Shown: positions 16,787 to 24,697 of the stretch, piece after piece
Position numbering within the stretch: position 1 is the first letter of the stretch
Layout of the letters: the number at the start of each line of letters is the position of its first letter
NCBI GenBank assembly: GCA_036378155.1
Contig: DASUXA010000057.1
Coordinates: forward strand, 1 to 64,000
DNA: 64,000 nucleotides
Origin: DASUXA01 sp036378155
Lineage (GTDB): Bacteria > Actinomycetota > Actinomycetes > Mycobacteriales > Micromonosporaceae
Direction: 5' to 3'
Notes under the pieces: generated by a model
What the model saw: only the letters and a program-made list of their open reading frames with translations
Databases searched by the model: none
What the model was told of the DNA's origin: nothing
Program-made: the position numbers and the translations under genes

Positions 16787-17001
16787 GTGTGACGCGGGTG
16801 CTGGCGATCGGCGGTTTCGCCTTGGTGGCGGTCCTGGTCGCGGTCGTCGAATGGGTAGCGCGGCGGGAGAACTCTCGGGTGCCGACCCTCGGCGAGTTGT
16901 GCGGTTTCGTGATGGAATATCGCGCCGGGAATGTACCGGTCGGGCGAATCGCCCTGTACGGTTTCTGGTGGTGGCTCGGCTGGCACTTCTTCGCCCGCTG
17001 A
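16783..17001 (+). CDS. Small membrane protein (DUF6186-like)
   Basis: A 72-residue protein with an N-terminal membrane helix (VLAIGGFALVAVLVAVVEW), a basic middle (ARRENSRVPTLGELCGFVMEY) and a C-terminal hydrophobic WWWLGWHFFAR. That ending and spacing match a widespread actinobacterial small protein annotated DUF6186 (from memory; check). The function is unknown. It is translationally coupled to the preceding membrane protein by ATGA overlap and precedes the stressosome operon by 121 bases. Confidence 0.65.
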   Translation: MSVTRVLAIGGFALVAVLVAVVEWVARRENSRVPTLGELCGFVMEYRAGNVPVGRIALYGFWWWLGWHFFAR

Positions 17002-17122
17002 GACTCCCTGGCGTTCACTGAATTCCCTGGTCATCGGCGCATTGGACGGCGTGCGGGGGCTGGTCGGCGCTGATAGTGTCCGCCAAACCACAATCCGTAT
17101 CCAAGCGCGGGGGAGGACCGGG

Positions 17123-17965
17123 GTGGCGCTGACGCAGACGGCTCGGGAGCGGCTGGCTGGCCTGTTCAAACAACACCAGGACGAGATCGTCCAGCGGTGG
17201 ATCGACAAAGTAGCGGGGTCACTGCGTGGGCGGCTGACCCGTGGCGAGCTGAGTCGCGAGTCGGACGAGCTGTTCGCCGCGCTGCGCGGGCTGCTCGACA
17301 CCTCAGGCGACCTGCAGTCACAGGACGCCGCCGAACTGCGCGCGACGCTGGCGGAACTGTCCGCCGCCCGCGCCCGACGCGGCTTCTCGGCGACGGAGAC
17401 CGCGATCAGCGTGTTCGCGCTCAAGGAATGCGTCGCGCCGTCGTACGGTCGCCCCGACGACGACTACACCGCCTTCACCCAGCTCGTCGACGACATGGGG
17501 TTGTACACGTTCGAGACGTACACCCAGGCTCGCGAGGAGCTGATCTCCCAGCAGACCGAGCAACTGCTGGAACTCGCCACCCCGGTGGTGAAGCTGTGGG
17601 AGGGCGTGGTCGCGGTACCTCTGGTCGGCACGCTGGACTCGGCGCGGGCCCAGGTGGTGATGGAGAAGCTGTTGCAGACGCTGGTGGAGACCGGGTCGGC
17701 GCACGCGATCATCGACATCACCGGGGTACCGGCGGTGGACACGCAAGTGGCGCAGCACATCCTCAAGACCGTGGTCGCCGCGCGGCTGATGGGCGCGGAC
17801 TGCATCGTGTCCGGCATCCGCCCGCAGATCGCCCAGACGATCGTGGCGCTCGGTATCGAGTTCGGCGACATCGCCACCAAGGCGACGCTGGCCGACGCGC
17901 TGCGGCACGCGCTGCGCCGCACCGGCGTCGACCTGGTCCGGGCACCGGTACGGCGGGAGAGCTGA
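17123..17965 (+). CDS. rsbR: RsbR-type stressosome protein
   Basis: Stressosome scaffold/sensor subunit of 280 residues. The N-terminal half (1-140) is helical, like the non-heme globin sensor domain of RsbR; the C-terminal STAS domain (about 150-270) has VVAVPLVGTLDSARAQ and HAIIDITGVPAVDT. The two residues equivalent to the B. subtilis phosphosites are present as T170 (VGT) and T207 (VDT), so phosphorylation by RsbT is expected. The GTG at 17123 follows GGGGGAGGAC. It begins a six-gene unit with overlapping stops (TGATG, ATGA, GTGA). Signal and target are unknown. Confidence 0.88.
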   Translation: MALTQTARERLAGLFKQHQDEIVQRWIDKVAGSLRGRLTRGELSRESDELFAALRGLLDTSGDLQSQDAAELRATLAELSAARARRGFSATETAISVFALKECVAPSYGRPDDDYTAFTQLVDDMGLYTFETYTQAREELISQQTEQLLELATPVVKLWEGVVAVPLVGTLDSARAQVVMEKLLQTLVETGSAHAIIDITGVPAVDTQVAQHILKTVVAARLMGADCIVSGIRPQIAQTIVALGIEFGDIATKATLADALRHALRRTGVDLVRAPVRRES

Positions 17966-18390
17966 TGGAGCGCGTCCCGGTGCTGAAGATGGGCGACCTG
18001 CTGCTCGTCTCGATCCAGGTCGACCTGGAGGACCAGACCGCGCTGGCGCTGCAGGAGGACCTGGCGGAACGGATCGTCGCCACCGGTGCCCGGGGCGTGA
18101 TCATCGACATCACCGCGCTGGAGATCGTCGACTCGTTCATCGGACGGATGTTGTCCACGATCGCGTCGATCTCCAGCGTGCTGGACGCGGCGACGGTCGT
18201 GGTCGGGATGCGTCCGGCGGTCGCGATCACCCTGGTGGAGCTGGGTCTGTCGTTGCGCGGCGTGCGCACCGCCCTCGACCTGGAACGCGGCATGGCACTG
18301 ATCGACGAGCTGGCGCCGCCGCGGGTGGAGCCGGCGGTCGACGGGTCCGCCGAGACCGTCGACGAGTCGCGGGCGACGGCGGTGACATGA
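17965..18390 (+). CDS. rsbS: RsbS-type stressosome STAS protein
   Basis: A single-STAS-domain protein of 141 residues. GVIIDITALEIVDSFIGR carries Ser57, the position of the RsbS serine phosphorylated by RsbT to release it from the stressosome. The C-terminal 25 residues are an acidic/Thr-rich extension absent from the short B. subtilis form. Its ATG overlaps the rsbR stop by one base (TGATG) and its end overlaps rsbT (ATGA), so stoichiometric coupled translation is expected. Confidence 0.88.
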   Translation: MERVPVLKMGDLLLVSIQVDLEDQTALALQEDLAERIVATGARGVIIDITALEIVDSFIGRMLSTIASISSVLDAATVVVGMRPAVAITLVELGLSLRGVRTALDLERGMALIDELAPPRVEPAVDGSAETVDESRATAVT

Positions 18391-18806
18391 CTCCGTCGGA
18401 CGGCACCCTGCGCGCGGACGAACAGCTCGTTCGAGCCGACGAGGACGTGGTGCGGGTACGCCAGTTGGTCCGCGCCGCGGCGGTCGCCGCGAAGCTGTCG
18501 CTGGTCGACCAGACGAAGCTGGTGACCGCCGCGAGCGAACTGGCGCGCAACACGCTGGTGTACGGCGGCGGTGGGCGGGTCGAGGTGAGCGTGGTCACCG
18601 AGGGCACCCGGCGCGGGGTACGCGCGTTGTTCGCCGACGACGGCCCCGGCATCGAGGACGTGGACCTGGCGCTCACCGACGGGTACAGCACCGGCAAGGG
18701 TCTCGGGCTCGGGCTGAGCGGCACGCGCCGGTTGGTCGACGAGTTCGACATCGAGACGACCCCGGGCAGCGGTACCCGGGTCACGGTCACCAAATGGGCG
18801 CGTTGA
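18387..18806 (+). CDS. rsbT: RsbT-type anti-sigma/switch serine kinase
   Basis: A GHKL-ATPase of 139 residues that phosphorylates RsbR and RsbS and, in known systems, then activates a PP2C phosphatase. The N box is ASELARNTLVYG, the G1 box DDGPGIEDVD and the G2 box GKGLGLGLSGTRR; the ATP lid lies between. All three are intact. It is preceded by rsbS (ATGA overlap) and followed within 13 bases of overlap by the GHKL/PP2C gene at 18794. No sigma factor or RsbU-only gene stands next to it; the two phosphatase-bearing proteins downstream are candidate partners. Confidence 0.9.
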   Translation: MTPSDGTLRADEQLVRADEDVVRVRQLVRAAAVAAKLSLVDQTKLVTAASELARNTLVYGGGGRVEVSVVTEGTRRGVRALFADDGPGIEDVDLALTDGYSTGKGLGLGLSGTRRLVDEFDIETTPGSGTRVTVTKWAR

Positions 18807-19822
18807 TCCCCGCCGACTCGCATGCGGTACCGGAGGACGAGGAGTCGCGCTGGTTCCGCGTCGAGGAGCCGGCGGGTGTGATCCCGGTACGACGCGCGGC
18901 GACCGCGCTCGCCGAATCGGTCGCGTTACCGGCTGCCAGCATCGCCAAGCTCGCCATCGTGGTCGCCGAGATGTCGTCCAACCTGGTCAAGCATGCCGTG
19001 GAGGGCACGCTGGCGCTGCGCGCGATCCGCCAGTGCGGGCAGGTGGGGATCGAGGCGATCGCCGTCGACCGGGGTCCGGGCATGTCCGACCTCGCGCTGT
19101 CCGGGCTGGACGGGTACTCCACCGCCGGCACCCTCGGCATCGGACTCGGCGCGATCGCCCGGCAGTCGACGTGGTGCCAGACGTATTCGCAGCCGGGGCG
19201 GGGCACGGTGCTCGCGGTACAGGTGTGGCCCGACGAGGCGCCCGGGTGGTGGGCGCGGGGCATCGAACGACCGATGACCGGCGAGCAGCAGTGCGGCGAC
19301 GGGTACGCGGTACGCACGTTCGACGGTCGGTCCCAGGTGCTCGTCTCCGACGGTCTCGGGCACGGTCCGCTGGCGCACCTGGCGTCCCGTACCGCGATCG
19401 CGGCGTTCCACGCCGCGGGTCCGGTCGGGCCCGCCGGGGTGGTGGAACACCTGCACCGGGCGCTGGTGCGCACCCGCGGCGCGGCGGTACTGGTCGTCGA
19501 GATCGAGCCCGGCGGCGCCGTGCTGCGCGCCGCCGGGCTCGGCAACGTCGCCGGGTCGGTGGTGGTCGGCGACAACCGGCGCGGCGTGACGTCGCTGCCG
19601 GGCATCGCCGGGCATCAGCGTCGCGGCGTGCGCGAGTACACCCTCGACTTCCCGCCGGGCGCGCGGTTCGTCGCGCACTCCGACGGGGTGAGCGACCGCT
19701 GGTCGCCGACGGACTATCCGGGTCTGTTCGAGCGGGACCCGGTGGTCGTCGCCGCGACCATCCTGCGCGACGCGGGTACCCGTCGGGACGACGCGAGCGT
19801 GCTGGTGGCGGTGGCGCCGTGA
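18794..19822 (+). CDS. GHKL ATPase fused to PP2C-type phosphatase (RsbX-like)
   Basis: A 342-residue two-domain protein. Residues about 20-145 form a GHKL kinase-like domain with N box EMSSNLVKHA, G1 DRGPGM and G2 GTLGIGLGAI. Residues about 170-340 form a SpoIIE/RsbX-type PP2C domain with SDGLGHGPLA, AHSDGVSDR and DDASVLVAV. RsbX resets the stressosome by dephosphorylating RsbR and RsbS, so a reset role is likely for this part. Having kinase-like and phosphatase domains in one chain suggests it can set both directions of the switch. Its start overlaps rsbT by 13 bases; its stop overlaps the kinase gene (GTGA). Confidence 0.85.
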   Translation: MGALIPADSHAVPEDEESRWFRVEEPAGVIPVRRAATALAESVALPAASIAKLAIVVAEMSSNLVKHAVEGTLALRAIRQCGQVGIEAIAVDRGPGMSDLALSGLDGYSTAGTLGIGLGAIARQSTWCQTYSQPGRGTVLAVQVWPDEAPGWWARGIERPMTGEQQCGDGYAVRTFDGRSQVLVSDGLGHGPLAHLASRTAIAAFHAAGPVGPAGVVEHLHRALVRTRGAAVLVVEIEPGGAVLRAAGLGNVAGSVVVGDNRRGVTSLPGIAGHQRRGVREYTLDFPPGARFVAHSDGVSDRWSPTDYPGLFERDPVVVAATILRDAGTRRDDASVLVAVAP

Positions 19823-21231
19823 GCCCGTACCGCGGACCGGGTGTGCTCGCCGACCCGGACGAGTTGCTGCGGATGCGGATCCGGGCCGAGCACGACGTGT
19901 TCGCGGTACGCCAGCGCGGGCGGGAGGTCGCCGCGGTGGTCGGTCTCGATCGCCAGGACCAGGTTCGGGTCGCGACGGCGTTGTCCGAGGTGGGACGCCT
20001 GATGTTGATGGGTACCGGCGGCGCGACGGTGATCTTCGACCTCGTCGACGACGGCGCGCCGGCGCTGCGGGTACGCGCCGAGGCGACCGACCCGTCCGGC
20101 GCCGACCTCGACGACCTCGCGTCGCTGATGGCGCCGGTCGCGCGGTTGGTGGACGAGCTGACGTTGCAGACCCCGCCCGATCCGGTACGCGTGGTGATCC
20201 TGCGCCGGTTCCCGCCCGGCATGCGCCGGCTGCCGCGCGGGCGGGTCGCCGAGATCCGTGCCGCGCTGGAGTCGCGGGCGCCCGCCGGGCCGCTGGACGA
20301 ACTCGCGGCGCAGAACGAGCAACTGCTCGCCACCCTGGAACAGGTCCAGCAGCAGCGCGACGAACTGCTGCGGCTGAACGGCGAGCTGGAGGAGACCAAC
20401 CGGGGCGTCATGGCGCTGTACGGCCAGCTGTCCAGCGAGCTGGAGGAGACCAACCGCGGCGTCGTGGCGCTGTACGCCGAGCTGGACGAACGTTCGGCGC
20501 AGCTGCGCGAGGCGAGCGAGGCGAAGACCCGGTTCCTCGCGAACGCCAGCCACGAGCTGCGCGCGCCGGTGACCTCGATCATCGGGTTGGCTCGGTTGCT
20601 CGGTACCGGTGACGGACCGCTGACGCCCGACCAGGCGGAGCAGATCGAGCTGATCGACAACTCGGCGACCGATCTGCTGCGGGTCGTCAACGACCTGCTC
20701 GACCTTGCCAAGGCGGAGTCGGGGCGGATCGAGCCGCAATGGGAGAAGGTCGCGCTGGCGGAGGTGTTCGCTCAGCTGCGCGCCGTGATCAGCGGGCTGG
20801 GTCAGCGACCCGACGTCGACCTGGTGGTCGACGATCCGGTCGGGGTACCGCCGTTGCTGACCGATCCGGTCCTGCTCACGCAGGTGCTGCGCAACCTGGT
20901 GACCAACGCGTTGAAGTTCACCGAACACGGTGCGGTGCGACTGAGCGCGACGTGCCGGGACGGCGACCGGGTCACGGTCTCGGTACAGGACACCGGTATC
21001 GGCATCCCGGAGGACCAGCAGCAGCGGATCTTCGAGGAGTTCTACCAGGTCCCCGGCGCGCGCCCGGTGGGCCAGCCCGGTGCCCGCGGCACCGGGCTGG
21101 GGCTGCCGTACGCGCGTCGGCTCGCCCTGCTGCTCGGCGGCGACCTGCGGGTACGCAGCCGGGTCGGTCAGGGCAGCACGTTCACCGTGGAACTGCCGCT
21201 GCGTACCGGTTCCCGCCAGGGAGTCCGTTGA
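19819..21231 (+). CDS. Sensor histidine kinase with RsbT-like N-terminus
   Basis: A 470-residue cytoplasmic histidine kinase, no membrane segments. Residues 1-150 resemble the RsbT fold (AVRQRGREVAAVVGLDRQDQ, ALSEVGRLMLM) but lack the DDGPG and GLGLGL ATP boxes. A coiled coil follows (about 160-230) with two 18-residue near-repeats of ELEETNRGV. HisKA has phosphoacceptor His245 in NASHELRAPVTS; the HATPase domain has N box NLVTNALKFTE, G1 DTGIGIP and G2 GTGLGLPYARR. Its stop overlaps the start of the response-regulator gene (TGATG), so they form a cognate pair. The stimulus may come from the stressosome through the N-terminal domain (inference). Confidence 0.88.
   Translation: MSPYRGPGVLADPDELLRMRIRAEHDVFAVRQRGREVAAVVGLDRQDQVRVATALSEVGRLMLMGTGGATVIFDLVDDGAPALRVRAEATDPSGADLDDLASLMAPVARLVDELTLQTPPDPVRVVILRRFPPGMRRLPRGRVAEIRAALESRAPAGPLDELAAQNEQLLATLEQVQQQRDELLRLNGELEETNRGVMALYGQLSSELEETNRGVVALYAELDERSAQLREASEAKTRFLANASHELRAPVTSIIGLARLLGTGDGPLTPDQAEQIELIDNSATDLLRVVNDLLDLAKAESGRIEPQWEKVALAEVFAQLRAVISGLGQRPDVDLVVDDPVGVPPLLTDPVLLTQVLRNLVTNALKFTEHGAVRLSATCRDGDRVTVSVQDTGIGIPEDQQQRIFEEFYQVPGARPVGQPGARGTGLGLPYARRLALLLGGDLRVRSRVGQGSTFTVELPLRTGSRQGVR
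20383..20490 (+). repeat. 54-bp repeat in the kinase coiled coil
   Basis: Two 54-bp copies start with GAGCTGGAGGAGACCAACCG at 20383 and 20437. They encode ELEETNRGVMALYGQLSS and ELEETNRGVVALYAELDE. The unit of 18 residues keeps the heptad pattern close to register, so duplication lengthens the coil between the N-terminal domain and HisKA. Confidence 0.7.
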
Positions 21232-22865
21232 TGGGCGACGACGGGGGCACGGTGCTGGTCGTCGACGACAGCCGCAGCAAGCGGTACATCCTGGTGAGCT
21301 GGCTGCGTCGCGCCGGGTACGAGGTGCGCGAGGCGCAGACCGGTGTCGAGGCGCTGGACCGGCTCGCCGAGGAGCCGGTCGACGCGGTGGTGCTGGACGT
21401 CCGGCTGCCGGACATCAGCGGGTTCCAGGTCGCCGAGCGGATGAAGGCGGACCCGCGGTGGAAGGCGCTGCCCGTGGTCCACGTGTCGGCGACCGCGGTA
21501 CACGCGGCGGACCGCACGGAGGGGCTGGAGCGGGGCGCCGAGGCGTACCTGGTGGAGCCGATCGACCCGGACGAGCTGGTCGCGACGCTGCGCTCGGTGC
21601 TGCGGTACTCGCGCGCCCGCCGCCAGGCGGAGCGGCTGGCGACCCGGCTGTCCCGCCTGGTGGACGTGACGCTGGCGTTGAACGCGGCGCCGATCTTCGA
21701 CGATCTGGTTCGGGCGGCGGCGCGCGGCGCCGCGGTGGTCTTCGACGGTCCCGCGTCGGCGGTCGCGCTCACCCCGGAGGGGGTGGCGACGGCGGCGAGC
21801 GTGACCGGTCCGGACGCCGAGCCGTTCGTGCGGGAGTGGACCGGCGGGTACGCCGGCTGGGGTGGACCGCACGAGACGGCGCCGGGCGTACGCCTGTACG
21901 AGGTCGACACCGCCGAGGTCAGCCCGCCCTGGGGCGGGTACGCCGGGAAGACGATGTGGGTCGCGGTCGCCCGGCCGAACGCGAACCGTCCGGCGGCGTA
22001 CCTGGCGATACCGGCGGGCAGCCGGGACGACCACGACGATCAGGTGCTGCGCCAGTTGGCGCAGGCGGTGGCGCTGGCGGTCGAGGCGATGCGGTCGTAC
22101 GACGAGGAGCGGCGCATCGCCCTGACCTTGCAGCGCAGCTTGCTGCCGCGCACGCTGCCGATGGTCGACGGGTACGACATCGCGGTGAACTATCTGCCGG
22201 CGACCTCGTACGCCGAGGTGGGCGGCGACTTCTACGAGGTCGCGGTGGTCGGCGGGCAGGTGTACGTGGCGATCGGCGACGTCGCCGGGCACTCGTTGCA
22301 CGCCGCGACGATCATGGGCGAGTTGCGTCACGCGCTGCGGGCGTACCTGTCGGACGCCCCGCCGCCCGAGGTGATGCTGGACCGGCTCAACGACCTGATG
22401 CTGCGGCTGATGCCGGACGAGATCGCGACGATGACCCTGCTCGCGCTGGACCCGGCGACCGGCGCGATGCGGGTGGCGAACGCCGGGCATCCGCCGATGC
22501 TGCTCGCCGAGGGCGGGCGGGTGCGGTACGTCGACGTGCCGGGACCGCTGCTCGGCGTGCCGCTGTGCCGCCCGCCCGCGACCCGGGTGGTGCTTCCGCC
22601 CGGCGCGACGCTCGCGCTGTTCACCGACGGGCTGGTCGAGCGGCGTGAGGAGAGCCTGGACGACGGTCTGGAACGCCTCGCCCGGTCGGCGACGACGGTC
22701 GAGGACCGGCTCGCGGACTTCTGCTCGCGGTTGCTCGCCGAGCACGGCTCCGTGCACGACGACGACGTCGCTCTGGTGGTCGTGCGTCGGCACCGCGAGC
22801 GGTACCGGACCGCCGACGACCAGCCATCTCAGGTGGTGAGACGCCCGAGCGCGTCGCCAAAGTGA
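21231..22865 (+). CDS. Response regulator with SpoIIE-type PP2C phosphatase
   Basis: A 544-residue output protein. REC domain (1-125): acidic pocket DD (12-13), phosphoacceptor Asp56 in VVLDVRLPD, but the usual Lys is Glu in AYLVEPID. A GAF-like sensory region follows (about 150-310), then a SpoIIE phosphatase (about 325-530) with EVGGDFYEV, IGDVAGHSLHAA, NAGHPPML and LFTDGLVERR, ending DDDVALVVV. All metal Asp positions appear to be present. Phosphorylation by the upstream kinase should switch phosphatase activity on an unknown STAS or anti-anti-sigma protein. It is the last gene of the stressosome operon; a branched hairpin lies 43 bases downstream. Confidence 0.9.
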   Translation: MGDDGGTVLVVDDSRSKRYILVSWLRRAGYEVREAQTGVEALDRLAEEPVDAVVLDVRLPDISGFQVAERMKADPRWKALPVVHVSATAVHAADRTEGLERGAEAYLVEPIDPDELVATLRSVLRYSRARRQAERLATRLSRLVDVTLALNAAPIFDDLVRAAARGAAVVFDGPASAVALTPEGVATAASVTGPDAEPFVREWTGGYAGWGGPHETAPGVRLYEVDTAEVSPPWGGYAGKTMWVAVARPNANRPAAYLAIPAGSRDDHDDQVLRQLAQAVALAVEAMRSYDEERRIALTLQRSLLPRTLPMVDGYDIAVNYLPATSYAEVGGDFYEVAVVGGQVYVAIGDVAGHSLHAATIMGELRHALRAYLSDAPPPEVMLDRLNDLMLRLMPDEIATMTLLALDPATGAMRVANAGHPPMLLAEGGRVRYVDVPGPLLGVPLCRPPATRVVLPPGATLALFTDGLVERREESLDDGLERLARSATTVEDRLADFCSRLLAEHGSVHDDDVALVVVRRHRERYRTADDQPSQVVRRPSASPK

Positions 22866-22908
22866 ACGTTAACTTGGATTCGATGCACACGGTACTCATC
22901 CTTCGCCG

Positions 22909-22951
22909 CCGCGGCGGGACCTGCTTCTGACAGGCCAGCTCCCCGCCGCGG
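22909..22951 (+). terminator. Branched hairpin after the stressosome operon
   Basis: CCGCGGCGGG (22909-22918) pairs perfectly with CCCGCCGCGG (22942-22951). The 23-base loop holds a second small stem, CCTG and CAGG. No U-run follows. It lies 43 bases after the last stressosome gene and can end that transcript. The remaining bases to 23137 show no further clear signal except those for the small gene. Confidence 0.55.
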
Positions 22952-23137
22952 AGATCGCGCGCTGGCCACGACGACAGTCGTTGCGTGAGGGAGCGGTACC
23001 GATCCGTATCAGCACACTTCCGCCGGGCCCAAAGGCCAGGCGTGACGCTGCCCTCGGCCCCTTCTCCGGTGATCCCGGTCGGCCGGTCGCGACGGCGTAC
23101 CACCCGACGAGTCACCACCTTGCGGAAGGACATTGTC

Positions 23138-23227
23138 ATGCCGAGAAAGCCGAAGCCCGAACCAACTGATGACCCGCGCGAGCAGGCCCGCCGCGCGTTG
23201 CAGACATCGATGGACACCCGTCAGTAA
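23138..23227 (+). CDS. Candidate 29-residue small protein
   Basis: A short frame with an ATG at 23138, preceded by GGAAGGA with 7 bases of spacing, and a dedicated hairpin terminator five bases after its stop. The peptide is charged and hydrophilic (MPRKPKPEPTDDPREQARRA at the N-terminus), with no membrane segment or Cys. It lies in a 456-base interval without other genes between the stressosome operon and the MATE exporter. No family is recognised, and whether it is translated is unproven; the ribosome site plus terminator is the main support. Confidence 0.5.
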   Translation: MPRKPKPEPTDDPREQARRALQTSMDTRQ

Positions 23228-23231
23228 CAGG

Positions 23232-23270
23232 TGGAAGGGGGTGGGCGCGGTTACCGCCCATCCCCTTCCA
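23232..23270 (+). terminator. Strong terminator hairpin after the small gene
   Basis: TGGAAGGGGGTGGGCG (23232-23247) pairs with CGCCCATCCCCTTCCA (23255-23270) over 16 positions with a single G-U wobble, around a 7-base loop. It begins 5 bases after the small-gene stop. No U-run follows. It isolates the small gene from the MATE exporter gene. Confidence 0.75.
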
Positions 23271-23321
23271 TGTAGCGGGTCCTGGGTGCTGCGCCCCTTA
23301 CTCTTGTGCCAGCATGGGTGA

Positions 23322-24644
23322 GTGACCACCCTGGACCCCTCGGTACCGGTCGCGACCGGGCGGCGCATCGCCGCGCTCGCGCTGCCGGCGCTCGTCGTGC
23401 TCGCCGCCGAGCCGCTGTACGTGCTGGTCGACACGGCGGTCGTCGGGCACCTCGGTCGTACCCCGCTGGCGGGGCTGGCGCTCGGCGGCACCGTCATGTC
23501 GGTCGCCGCCTGGCTGGGCACGGTGCTCGCCTACGGCACCACCAGCCGCAGCGCCCGGCGGTACGGCGCCGGCGACCGGGCTGCCGCGGTCGCCGAAGGG
23601 GTACAGGCGTCGTGGCTGGCGCTCGGCGTGGGCGCGCTGATCGCGTTCGTCGTGGTGGCCGGATCCGGCCCCGTCGCGACTGCGCTCGCCGGCTCGCACC
23701 CGGACGTCGCCGACGGCGCGGCGCGGTGGCTGCGGATCGCCGGGCTCGGCGCGCCCGGTCTGCTGCTCGCCACCGCCGGCAACGGCTGGATGCGCGGGGT
23801 ACAGGACACCCGCCGCCCGATGACGATCGTGCTAGGCGCGAACCTGTTGTCGGCGGCCCTGTGCCCGATCCTGGTGTACCCGGCGGGACTCGGGCTGCTC
23901 GGCTCGGCGATCGCCAACGCCGTCGCGCAGACCCTGTCCGGAGCGTTGTTCGTCGCCGCCCTGCTCGCCGAGCGGGTGGCGCTGCGACCGCATCCCGCGG
24001 TCATCCGCCGACAACTCGTACTGGGCCGTGACCTGCTGCTGCGCGGCGCGGCGTTCCAGGCGTGCTTCCTGTCCGCGGCGGCGGTGGCGGCGAGGTTCGG
24101 GTCCGCCGCGCTCGCCGCCCACCAGATCGCCCTGCAGTTGTGGATGTTCTGCGCGCTCGCCCTGGACGCCGTCGCGATCGCGGCGCAGGCGCTGATCGGC
24201 GCGGCGCTCGGCGGTGCCCGACCGGACGAGGCGCGGACCACGGCGCGGCGGATCGCGGTCACCGGCGCGGTGTGCGGCACCGGGTTCGCGGTCCTGATCC
24301 TCGCCGGGCGTGCCGCGCTGCCGGTGCTGTTCACCTCGGACCACGAGGTACTGGCGCAAGCCGACATCGCCTGGCCGTGGTTCGTCGGGATGCAGCCGCT
24401 CGCCGGCGTGGTGTTCGCGCTCGACGGGGTGCTGATCGGCGCGGGCGACGCCCGGTACATGCGCGACCTGACCTTCGTCGCCGCGCTCGGCGGGTTCCTG
24501 CCCGTGATCTGGCTCGCCTGGTACTTCGACCTGGGGCTGGGCGCGGTGTGGGCGGGGCTGGCCCTGTTCATCGTGGTCCGGTTGGTGGCGCTGCTGGCGC
24601 GGATGCGTTCCGGGCGGTGGATCGTGGTCGGGGAGGAACGGTGA
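23322..24644 (+). CDS. MATE-family multidrug exporter (DinF-like)
   Basis: A 440-residue membrane protein with about 12 helices and the MATE internal two-fold pattern. The first half begins RRIAALALPALVVLAAEPLYVLVDTAVVGHLG, where PLYVLVDT and the GxxP pattern are typical. It should export cationic compounds using a Na+ or H+ gradient. Neighbouring truB/ribF position is conserved in many actinobacteria, where it is called dinF-like. The GTG at 23322 is uncertain, since TACTCT lies 16 bases upstream and no strong ribosome site is seen. Substrates are unknown. Confidence 0.87.
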   Translation: MTTLDPSVPVATGRRIAALALPALVVLAAEPLYVLVDTAVVGHLGRTPLAGLALGGTVMSVAAWLGTVLAYGTTSRSARRYGAGDRAAAVAEGVQASWLALGVGALIAFVVVAGSGPVATALAGSHPDVADGAARWLRIAGLGAPGLLLATAGNGWMRGVQDTRRPMTIVLGANLLSAALCPILVYPAGLGLLGSAIANAVAQTLSGALFVAALLAERVALRPHPAVIRRQLVLGRDLLLRGAAFQACFLSAAAVAARFGSAALAAHQIALQLWMFCALALDAVAIAAQALIGAALGGARPDEARTTARRIAVTGAVCGTGFAVLILAGRAALPVLFTSDHEVLAQADIAWPWFVGMQPLAGVVFALDGVLIGAGDARYMRDLTFVAALGGFLPVIWLAWYFDLGLGAVWAGLALFIVVRLVALLARMRSGRWIVVGEER

Positions 24645-24697
24645 CCGGACCGCGCCGCGCGGCGGGCGGCGGTGGACATCTGAGAGGCTAGGACACC

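Noticed and set aside
16931..17122. The 64-codon upstream extension of rsbR
   Set aside because: Its residues are unlike the RsbR family and it overlaps the small membrane protein; GTG 17123 has a clear ribosome site.
22909..22951. A riboswitch in the gap after the stressosome operon
   Set aside because: Only a branched hairpin is visible, with no known aptamer pattern, and it lies right after an operon; a terminator explains it better.
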